Below are positions 30,248-40,762 of a DNA stretch of 64,000 bases, in pieces. Below the pieces are notes generated by a model. That model saw only the letters and a program-made list of their open reading frames with translations. It was not told where the DNA came from and did no database searches. The stretch's first letter is position 1; each line of letters begins with the position of its first letter. Source of the stretch: Magnaporthiopsis rhizophila (taxonomy: Eukaryota; Ascomycota; Sordariomycetes; Magnaporthales; Magnaporthaceae); the NCBI GenBank assembly GCA_003049465.1, contig PYSS01000016.1, forward strand, positions 371,102-435,101. Reading direction: 5' to 3'. The position numbers were made by a program, and so were the translations under genes.

Positions 30248-33200
30248 TCAGGCCCAGGTCTTGAGGAACTTCTCGTCAAACTCCTGCTGCAGACAAACAA
30301 AGGCCGCCAACACGTTCTGCAGGTTCTTGCCGTCACCTCGCTGCCAGGCCGGGACGTCGCGGCCGCCATCGTCTGGCGAGGCGTGGCCGTCGGCCTCGTC
30401 ACCCTCAGCGTCAGAGGCATCGTAGATGTCGTCGTCCGAATCGCTGCCGTCCTCCCAGTTCTCGAGCGCTGCCGTCTTGGCCTTCTTCTTCCTGCCGCCA
30501 TCACCGGTGGAAGCAGCAGTGGCGGCGGCGCCGTGCTTGCCGGCCTCGCCAGAAGCAGCAGCAATCTGCTCGTCCTCTAGCATGATCTGCTTCTCCTCGG
30601 CCGCCTCGGCCTTGCGGTCCTGCGCGTCCTGGACCTCAGTCATGTCGCCACCGGCCTTTGGGTCGAGGAAGTTTTTCAGGCCGGTGACGATCTTGGCGAT
30701 GATGAGCGAGAAGTCCTTGAGGCGGAACCAGACGTCGCCCTTCTTGACTCCGTTGGCGCGCGTCAGGGCCGTTAGGTCGCCGTGCATGTAGAAGTCGTAC
30801 AGGTATGCGTTCCAGGGCGTGCCCTGCGTGTCGTCCGGGTACAGGCGCATAAAGGGCACCGACGGCTCGTCTAGGAAGACGCCAGCGCGCACGTTGGCGC
30901 ATAGGTCGTGGATCGAGTCAAAAGTGTCGTCAAAGCCGGACAGGGCCGCGAACGGGGACCGGATCTGCGGCCGAGGGGGTAGAGTGACCGCTCCGGAGAT
31001 CGTGGAAAGGGCCTCGATGCCATTGGGGCCCCTTGTGCCGGCATGGTGCTTGGTGTACGGGAGCTCGGTGTCGGGCACATCTGAGAGATGCTGACGGACG
31101 AAGGTCTTGACGTAGCTGACAAAGATGTCAAGGGTCTCCTTGTTGTGCTCACGGAGCAGAACGTGAGCGGCTTGCGGCATGGGCGGCAACAGAACGATCG
31201 ATGGAGAGTGTTTGATCGTCTTGAGCCACTCTTTGTCCTTGTATTGGTAGCACAGATGTCGGCCAAAGAGGTGGCTCAAGACGAGCATCAGCTCGAGCAG
31301 CACTGCAGAACGGCGCGAGCCCACGTCGGCGCACAGCTGGTGAAAGTAGCCACCCTTGAGCAAGGAGTGAAATGCGAACGACGAGTCCTCAGTGAAGTAC
31401 AAGTGACTGATGAGGCCGGCGAAGTTGAGCGGGGCGCCGCTTTGCGAGAGGAGGTGCTGCCTGCGGAGATACTCGATCGAGAATCGTATATGGTGCTTGA
31501 CAGCCATCTCGCCCGCCGGGCCACCAAGATACAGTCGCGTCTGAGAGATGAGCGACCGAGTCGCCTGGACGGCGGGATCTGAGTTCTTTGTGTGATAGCA
31601 GAGGGCCAGGGCGCGGAGCACCAGGGTGGTCGACAGGGCAAATTGACCACGCAGATCGGGAAGCCTGGAAGACATGATCTCAAACGCCCGTTGCGGAGGG
31701 AGATTGAAGACGACATTTCCCAGCAGATCGAAGCCTCGTCGACCGGCTCGACCAGATGCCTGCCGATAGTTGAGTGCCGACAGGTAGATGGAATCGCCAG
31801 AGAATACAGCCGTCTTGCATGGGACGTTGATACCCAGGGCCAACGTTCCTGTTGCGACGACGACGGTCAGATAGCCACGGCGACAGAGCTTCTCGACCAC
31901 TTGGCGATACTTGAAGGGCATTCCCGCGTGATGGCAGGCGATGCCGCGCCGCAGGCCATTCAGCAGTGTCGAGTCATCGATGCCTCGCTTCTGAAGGACC
32001 CAGATCAGACTCTCGATCTCGGAGCGCTTGCACACGCTCGAGTTGGCGAAACTGAAGTTGTCCAACGGGGCGTCAGGGTCAAAGCTCTCCCACCGGCTAG
32101 TCTCCGTTTCGGCGAGCTCGCGCTGCATGTCGGCTTTGGTGATGCTGTCGCCGTCCGCAGGCGCTGCGGACCTGGCGAGCGGCTTGCGCTTGGCTTGGGT
32201 CTTTTTGTACTCGTTGTACTCGTCCATTTTCCTCTCCCACTTCTTGCTTGTCCTCTTCCACTCGTTCTCGGCTGTCTCGAGCTGGCTCAGGACAGTGGAG
32301 ACGGTGTTAATGCACTCGTCCCGGTCGAAATTGAAGATGATGGCAGGCAGGCCGTTCTGCCGGTGAAGATCCAGGAGCAGGTGGAACTCGTTCATGTACG
32401 CTTCGCCGCTCTCCTTCCGGTTTCCAGTCTTTCCTGGGGGTATGCGAGACCTCCCGTCTCCCCTCTGAGGCAGCCGAACCCGGAGATCCTCCTGTACGGC
32501 CAGGAAGGGTGAAGCTGGCTGGTTCATCCAGTCGAGGAGGCAAGCTTTTAGATACGTCTCCCAGCGCGTCACGTCCGCCTTCTTGACAATAGCGGAAAGG
32601 GCTCTGGAAGGATTGAGATGCTCGCCAATGGGGAAGTCGCTTGTTTCGTGCTTCTTCATGCTGCGCCAGAGAGTGAGACAATCTCGAGCCTCAAGACTGA
32701 GGTCGTCAAGCGTACTACGCCGACTGCAGAATGTATGGTGGTTAGTATAGTGTCCTAGGTGAATGAATAGCGCCGTAGAAGGAGACCTGGCTAAGACCGC
32801 GTTTGACTTACCGATTGACAAGAGCCGCCACGGGGTGCACAAAGACGAACGGGGCTCCATCCCTGTCCAGCTCAGGAGTGCCCGGAGGGTCTCTCGGGGG
32901 CAGCCCCCGGAAAGGCTCAGGCTGAGCTGGCGGGGTGTAGATGTACTTGCGCAGGTCCGAGTAGCGCGAGTTATGGACAATCATGTCCATGTCAAAACCC
33001 TTGGTGCTCTGGGAGCTCACGAGCCACTCTTTAAATTCCTCTGGATTGCCGACCGTCGCTGACAGCGCAATGATGGGGCATGGTGCGAGAAGCAGGAGCT
33101 GTTCCCAGATGATGCCCTCCTCATGCTGCCCAATGGAATGAACCTCGTCGAATATGATTCGCTTGATGCGGTGCGCCCACGAGTTCTTCTTCTCGTAGCT

Positions 33201-35851
33201 GACTGTGGCGAGGAGCAGGATCTCTAGGATTGCGGGCACCGTCACCAGGACCTGGCAGCCGGTAGGATTGTTCACCCGGTAGTCGCGAGTATGGATGGCC
33301 CAGACGGATCTGCCATCGTACTTGAACGTCTTGGCGAAGCGTGCTTGGATCTCGGCAGCGATCTGATTGACGAGAGCCTTGGTCGGGGCAACGTAGACCA
33401 GCACGCCGTCGTCACTGGTCTGCATCACCTTTTTCATGGCGTAGAACGAGATGAAGGTCTTGCCGGCCGACGTCGGCGCGATGACACACATGCTCTTGTT
33501 GTCGTCGATGGCGTCGAGAACCTTCCTCTGCCACGCGTCGGGCTTGAAGGGCACACGCGGGTCAGGGGCTGGGTCGAAGCCGCGCTCCATGTACGGTCCG
33601 CAACGCTCAAGCTGGAACTCAATCGAGGTGCCCGCCTTGTTTTTGCCCTCGCCCACAGCTCGCTCTGTGGACTCTTGTAGAGCTGTTGCGAACTCGCTTA
33701 GCTCCACGGATAGGTTCTCGGAAAGCGGCTGTTCGTTGAGGTCGATGATTCGCCGCCAAATACGATCCATAACCCCCTCGAATTCCGGTGACTTGTGCTC
33801 GACTGCTCGTGACATGATATCCTTGAGCGTATCGGCGAGGATTTTGCAGATATAGAGAGATACCTCACATCCGAAGTCACTGATGGCCGGCTTGGGCAGC
33901 TCGCGCTCGAATAGTTCGGCCAGCTTCAACCTCTTCTGCAGGTCCGTCACTTTGTCAAGCTCTTTCCGCTTGGCGTCCCAGACACGGTGAGCCGTGGGAG
34001 TCTTGATGCCCGTTTTCTGAGGCGCGGCCTGTCGAGCGTCTTTCCGAGAGTCCAGCTTCCCTTTATTATTCTTGGTGTTCTTGGAAGCGGTAGCGGCCTT
34101 CTTGGACGCGGCGGCGGAGGCTGTCTTCTGCCGCAAGGCCACCTTCCATTCCTGCGCCTTCTCGACCGGGGACGGGGCTGCCACAAAGATTGTCTCGGGT
34201 TTGATGCTGGCACCTGAGCCTCCGGAGAGACTGGCAGCGTATGAGATGGTGTCGGCCATGAGTCTCTGGTGTCGCTTTCTAGCCCAGAAATTGAGAGGCT
34301 TCGGCTTGGCCCTGGCCCCCAGTCTATTCTTGACATTGTGCCAGTGGGAGACTTCGCGGAAGATATGGGATGAGGCTGGCCGATCAGCGGCCGACGAGGT
34401 GGTGAGACTGACTCCCTTGAAGAAGTCGGCAAGGACAGGATGGCTGAACGGAAGCACGGCCTGCTTATCATCCGGGATGTCTTGTGGCGGATGTGCCTCT
34501 GGCCGGTCAAAAGTTTGGCCAAGATTATGTTTCAGCTTGCGGCAGCCAGCGGCAGAGAGTTGCTCGATCTTTGCTGTCAGCTCGAGTGCCTTCCGTCTGG
34601 CAGGGCTAGACAGGTTGATGTAGTCGAGATTCGTGGATATAGCGCGGAATAAGCACCCATCAACCATGTCGAAGAGATCCCACTCAAGACCCCGGAGAAC
34701 GGACGCCGTGTTGGTGCATGCTCCATTCTTGATTGTGACGGCGCAGATCTCCGCGACAAGGGACAGGAAGCGTTGGCTCTGTGCCTCAAGCCCTTGAGGC
34801 GCCACAAACCGCCGATGTGTGAGAGGCAGCTCGTCAAGCATGACCAGGTGGACAACGAAGGCGATGATATTTGAGTCGCAAGTGGTCGACTTGCCAACTA
34901 GGCCCGCCAAAGTCGCCACAGCCAAGGCCTCACGCGCAGTTAGCGCAGTGCCGTCCTCCCACTTGATCCAATTGTGCAAAGCCGGCTCGAGCAGCATCAC
35001 GTAAGAGGCGGTGTCCGTCTGTGGCTCGTAGTAGGCGCTCGGCGGGTTGTAGACCAAGGGAAGGTCCGAGTACTGAGGAGAAAAGACAGAGGTAAAGACC
35101 TAGAAGAGCGTAGCAGCTTTAGACATCGACTTTGGCTGGTGGTCGTTTGATGTAGCAATGAGGGGTTTACATACCTTTGACGAGGTTATGATGAGGCCGT
35201 CTAGCAAAGCGATGCTGTACCCGTGAGTGTTGAGGCGGAAGATGTTCGCCAGGCATCTCTGGCGCCTGTCTTCATCCTTGGGAGTCTCGACCGGCCCTGG
35301 GCGGCCATCAGAGCACACGAAGCATTGCACCGCGTTCTCTTTGAGATATCGACCGAAATCGGAACTAGACAAACCCGGAAACTCGAAGGAGGTCTTGGGA
35401 CTGCTCCTGCCCGCTCTACGATTGAGGTGCTCAATAAGAATCGCGCGGGTCAGGTGATACTTGGCGTAGTCGGCTTCTGGGGCCTGTGGTGGAATGCAGA
35501 GTTGCTCTTGGTTCGAGAACCAGACGATATGGAAGCGGCATCCGCACCGCTCCAGATCCGAGAGGAACTTTTCGACGGCATGGATTGCATGGAGAAGCTG
35601 GAATCCGCCTATTTGTCGGGTGCCGGGGCTGTGAGCTGGCCGTTGCAGTGGTCCGAGGTGGGGGAAGAGAGTGCTTTACCTTGGTAATCAACGTTTGCCT
35701 GGGTGAGGCATTGCGCCATCAGGGACTCGCCATGGATCGCAAAGAGCTCGTTACCGGCGAAGTCGCCGATGATATCAACCCTTGGGCACGACCGTCGCCT
35801 GTACCATGCCTGCACCTCGTCAGCTGCATCCGGCAGCTCAACGGGCGTCAT
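30248..35851 (-). CDS. DDX60-family Ski2-like DExH-box RNA helicase
   Basis: Minus-strand exons 35680-35851, 35175-35608, 32812-35072 and 30248-32723 (introns 71, 102 and 88 nt), 1780 residues. The N-terminal exons encode the DDX60-specific opening (VDIIGDFAGNELFAIHGESL, then GFQLLHAIHAVEKFL). The helicase core follows: motif I APTSAGKT (734-741), motif Ia APTKALVNQ, motif II DEVH (844-847), motif III SAT, and motif VI QASGRAGRRG (1277-1286). A charged insert lies between the two RecA lobes. The C-terminal region ends with an acidic tail (DSDDDIYDASDAEGDEADG) and a short conserved end. In animals DDX60 is a cytoplasmic helicase linked to viral RNA sensing and to translation; the fungal role is not established. 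I chose ATG 35851 because the conserved sequence begins immediately; an ATG 18 codons upstream is in frame. Confidence 0.9.
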
Positions 35852-37456
35852 GGTGACACGCCGAGTTCCTTCGCAGAATAGAAGGACGAAGCCGATCCAG
35901 AACAAGCAAGAATCGCCAGACGATGAGAGGTTGGCGGTTGTCCCAAAACCACCTGGGTGATGGGTAGGAAGGGTTCTCTACCTAAGGTAGGTTGAGGGGT
36001 TCTGGGTCGCAGCTTCCCGGGAATTGTGGGAGGGGAAATTGTAGAGGGAAAAAAGTGGACGGGTTGATTTGGGTGGATGGATGATGGATGGGAGACAGAC
36101 TAGTTATAAGATACTGAGCAGAAGGCGAATACGATATGAGGCGCCCAAACTTCTCTTCGGCCAGCCGCCAGTCGCCAAGTCATTCGTTTGCTACTTCGCC
36201 GGCTGGCAGTCGTTCCTGGTCTGACTGGAAGGCCTCCCGCATATCTATGTACATACATACCTACACATGGATCCATATCGCCACCTCCAATAAATGCCGG
36301 CTCTACGTTTGCTTTTCCGCAGTTAGGTGGACACTTGTCTGGCCAGAGGACCTCCGGTTGCCTGCAGCATCAAAGCCACATCCATCCATCCAGCAGCCCC
36401 GTTTAAGGAGACCGAGGATACTCAGGAAACTCAGTTATCAATATCTTCCGGCATTAATAATAGCATGTGCTGATGACAACGACGAAAAACAAATTGCTTT
36501 GTGTCTGGGCAGGTAGACGGGCAGCAAGAGTGGATGGTAGGGAAGAATCACTCCCTATTTGCTTCACCTACAGCAAACGTAATTTGTATTGATATCTCCG
36601 CCTGGCAGCCAAATAGCAGAGCTTGAGCCTCTTGGGGATATCCTGGACCATTCTGTTATAAGCCTCTCCTCTTTGGGTTCTACCAGCATGTGTCTGGCAA
36701 TAACGCGGGCCAAACCCAGCCAGAGGTTATCAGCAGGGGAGCTGTGTAGCAACAGATCGATGCAGGATATCAGGAGCTAGGTCATATTGGAAGTAGTAGC
36801 GGCATCGAGTGGAGGAATATAGGATATAATCAGCCAGGGAATGCCCTCAGTACCTCAAGGCTCTCTGCTGATATCTAAGGTTGGTGTCTACCTGGTTGCT
36901 TTTGGGACCCACAGGGCTGCGGCGAGGAGTCAGAAACGGAAGCTCTTGGCACGTGACTTATCTTATCTCGGGGACCCATGCGCACGGACGGTCGCGACTG
37001 TCGACCGCGATCTCATCTCGGCTTCTGGCTTCTGGCTCAACGGAACCCAAAGGCGAGGCGACCGACCCAGGCCACCACCCGTTTTGCACGGCTCGTCCAA
37101 CTGCGCCCGCCTTCAGAGAGATCGGTAGCCCGCCCGCCTGCTGGCTTTGAGGTCATCCGGATACGGGACTGGCAGAGTATGTTATCTTCCGTCGGCTCCA
37201 TCCTGTCCTCTGTCCTTCCTTGCTTTTGATCATGCGCGCGCCAGCTCTCGGATTCCATCGCGCGCGCCGACCAGCGCCTCCCAACGGCGGCATGGCTGCG
37301 CTAAGAGGCTCTGGCGGAATTGGACCCTCTGCTACAAATCTTAGAGCGCTGACCAGAAAAACTTAATTTCTCACCAGACACGGAGCCGTCTTCATCCTCC
37401 TCCTCTGATATCCTTTCACTCTCGTTTATCCGTGCGGTTTTCCGCCCGAATCAAAG
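35852..37456. other. Divergent intergenic region between the DDX60-family gene and PAB2
   Basis: 1.6 kb of promoter DNA. It contains an inverted repeat, CTACCT-A-AGGTAG, at 35978-35990. No coding or RNA gene is supported. Confidence 0.6.
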
Positions 37457-38292
37457 ATGACCGACGTGCAGAAGGACGATCACGCCGCGGCCGACGAGCG
37501 TGAACAGCACGACAACGACCACGGCGCCGGCGAAGATGGCAACGATGAGGTGATTTGCTATTACCTAGCTTGCGACGACCAACCCGACCGAGTTGCATGG
37601 GCTGAGGCTAATGACTTTTTTTTTCTGATCTAGGAGGAGATTTCGGCGATGAAGAAGAGGGTGGCTGAGATGGAGGAGGAGGCCGCAAAGCTCAGGGAGA
37701 TGCAGGCGAACCTGGACCATCAGTCCCAGGAGCTGTCCGAATCTAGGGACGACGTGGACAGCCGCAGCATTTTTGTCGGCAACGTCGACTACTCGGCCTC
37801 TCCCGAAGAGATTCAGGCTCACTTCCAGAGCTGCGGCTCCATCAACCGGGTCACCATTCTCCTCGACAAGTTTACGGGACAGCCCAAGGGGTGAGTGGCG
37901 CGCGTGAAGCGGTCTCGAGCTTTGCAGAACCTCCGAATCGGCGATACTAACAGGGGTCCCGGTTGCCGCGCCAGATATGCCTATGTCGAATTCACCGAGC
38001 CGAGCTTGGTCGCCCAGGCCCTTGTGCTGAACGAGAGCGTCTTCAAGGGACGCAACATCAAGGTTCGACGACGTCCGACCCGAACAAGGTCTCGCGAGCC
38101 TAGTAACTAACCTTGCCCAACCATTAGGTCGTGCCGAAGCGGACGAACTACCCGGGAATGAGCCGTGGACGTGGGAGGGGCCGAGGCGGGCGGGGGTTCT
38201 TCGGCGGCCGCGGCAGCTACGGCGGATTCCCTCCCAGAGGGTACCGTGGTGGCTACCGCGGCCGCGGCCGGGGAGGCTACGCGCCCTACTAA
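37457..38292 (+). CDS. PAB2: Pab2/PABPN1-type nuclear poly(A)-binding protein
   Basis: Four exons, 37457-37549, 37634-37890, 37975-38062 and 38128-38292 (introns 84, 84 and 65 nt), 200 residues. Order: an acidic N-terminus (MTDVQKDDHAAADE), a coiled coil (EISAMKKRVAEMEEEAAKL), one RRM at about 74-146 with RNP2 IFVGNV and RNP1 KGYAYVEF, then an arginine-glycine-rich tail (RGGRGFFGGRGSYGG) ending in APY. This acidic, coiled-coil, RRM, RGG layout defines the nuclear poly(A)-binding protein Pab2/PABPN1, which binds poly(A) tails and guides polyadenylation and exosome-linked RNA turnover; the RGG tail is the arginine-methylation region. Two donors are weak (GTGATT and GTTCGA), while intron 2 has a perfect TACTAAC branch site. 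Retention of intron 1 or 3 would stop translation. Confidence 0.92.
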
Positions 38293-38867
38293 ACCCTTCA
38301 TTCCAGGCTCCCCGGAGAATATGATCTCTTTTCTCCCTCCCGCTTTTTCTCGATTTTTTTTTTCCCTCTTTTTCGCTATTATAATGGCCAAGTTCATCTG
38401 AGGCATTCTTTATACACCTGAAGAGATGCTTTCCCCAAACCACAAGCCCCGAGTTTACGGTGTATGTTAGACAGAACGTTACTGGTATCAAGGGAGGGGC
38501 CACAGACAGACGGGCACGAGGTGCCGTGTAGTATTCATTCCGTTTATCTCCTGGGGCGTCTGGACTAAGAAAAAGGAATTCGAAAGTTTGTACAGTTTGT
38601 AGTTATTGGTTCCTTGCCTCAGAAACGTCTCGTAAGCGGCGGTGGCAGTTGAGGGTTCAGGGTGAAGTAGGGGTAGAGTTCTGCAGTTCAAGCACGAAGA
38701 TGGCATCTGGACCTGAAATATGCATGCATTTTTCGCCAGGATGCACACAACGTACGCAGGGAAGCGCGGCGTCTAAGTTGGGACCTGCTAGGTTACATCA
38801 AGTCCATAGCCGCTCGTCTCTAGGTTGGGGCAGTTTTCTTTTCCTTTTTTTTTTATCCTTTTGTTTC

Positions 38868-38937
<70 letters not shown>

Positions 38938-40762
38938 NNNNNNNTTTTTTTTTTTTTTTTGGCTTGGTTTGGCTTGGTTTTAATACTGCTGGGCGGCTAG
39001 TCGCAGTCCCAATATCAACGTCGCAAGCAGAAAACACATGGATGGAACAAACAGAGCAATGATCATGGGCCAAGAGAGAGATCCACCCTTGCGCGACGCG
39101 TGGACATGCTCGCACCAGCCCCGTCTCTATTTTACCCTGGAGCTTCCAACTCGCTGACCCCTGCATATGCTCTCCTTCCGGCCCGCGGTGGTCCCTCTGG
39201 TAGGTGGCAGGTACCTGTATGGCTGTCGTCCAGAGCGTTGTTCCGAAGAACTGACGGGACAACACTCACAGGACGGTGCGGCGCCTCCTGGAACGAGAAC
39301 AGTGACGAGGCGCACGGTGCCCGTCGTGTGCTCCGCAAAAGAATGGCATTGGCGGTGGAATTCTGGGCCTTCCTCTTTTTCTGACGTCGCTCCGGCGATC
39401 GCGGAGTCGCATCTCCATGACCAAGAAGGCGTTTGTGTGTGCATCAGAATGGCGCGCGGCTTGGTCAGTGCATCGAAAAACTGCCCACTTCCGTCGTGAC
39501 GTACCTGGGGCGAAGCGAAGACAAAAAACGACAATGAGTGGGCGGTTGGAGAGACCATTACATAGAAGAGATGATACTGAGGCACACAGACGAGCGCGAC
39601 TTGAAGTCACGGAGACGGTCAAAAAGGGTGGAGAAATGGGAACTCGAGGTACAGCATTGAGCACCCCTTGGCCCGACTCAAACTCAAAGCGTAGCTCAAT
39701 CGTGGCGTCCTTTCTGGGTTATTTTTCTGCAGAGCCGGCCAACTGGTTGCAAATTGACCGATGACACATCCGTGGAGGGACGGTGTAATACAAACAAACA
39801 TGGCTCAAAATAGGCTCATGAATCCATGACTGGATGTGTGCATCTGTGCATCATTAGGTTGGATGGTGGCCGGTGGTTGGCAGGGCCAAAAATACACACA
39901 AAGGTGACAGCCCAATAGCGACAGGGGCGGCAGAAAACAGAGGCAGCCCACACACCAGAGCGACAAGCGACAAAGCTGTAAGCCGGCCTTCGCTCCCTGG
40001 GCGCTACGTCGATCGCACAACCAGCTGTCTGTGTGTCTTTGCCTTCGCCTCGACCTCTCCACTCCAAACTCCATCTCGCACTTTGTCTCCCGGTTGGTTC
40101 AGAAAGAGCGAATTCTGCTACCCAGGCCCGCCTCGCTTTCTCAATCCTCGGTTGGCCCGGACTGCTCTGTCTTAGGTTGTTCTCGTTTCATTCTGGCGCG
40201 CGAAAAGAGAGACGGGAAGGAAGAAGGACAGGAGAAGAACAAAAGGACGCTCGCTCGCTTTGGTCCGACACAGCCTACGAGTGACGCCCCTGTTCGAGTT
40301 TGCCATATCAGCTTATCGCATTCGGCTGGCGGCACAGGCGCAGCCTGGCATCAGCTGCCTCCTAGGTTCCCCAATAGGTTTGCCATCGCCCAACCGCCAC
40401 CCCGGTCCACCTGGATTACAGAAGCGGGGGAACCCGAGAAAAGACACAGCCTCACAGTGAAAGCGCGGCGCTGCACTTTGTCGTCGTCGTCGTCTTCGCC
40501 GCTGCCGCAGCCACCTACCGAATCGCTCCTCCGATCTGCGATTTGGACCACGTCCACTCCTCGTCCACCTTTCTGCCAGAGACGGGCGTTTTGCTACGAC
40601 GGAGCCTACTCGATTTGTTCTCGCGAGCTGTTGTCGGACTGCCGGGCTGCAGCTTCCCTGAAAACCAGCCGGCTGGACTGCCGACACCAAAACCAACCAC
40701 CCCGACTTGTGGCAACATTACCTCCCCGTTGCTTTGCTCGACTTCCGCTTACCGTCGCCGAA
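38293..40762. other. Intergenic: PAB2 3' flank and RSP5 promoter/leader, with an assembly gap
   Basis: 2.5 kb. A T homopolymer interrupted by 7 N lies at 38883-38960. The rest is mixed; 39870-40760 is pyrimidine-rich and probably holds the RSP5 5' UTR. No additional gene supported. Confidence 0.6.
38883..38960. repeat. Poly(T) tract with a 7-N assembly gap
   Basis: 55 T (38883-38937), N at 38938-38944, then 16 T (38945-38960). The true length is unresolved. Confidence 0.95.
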
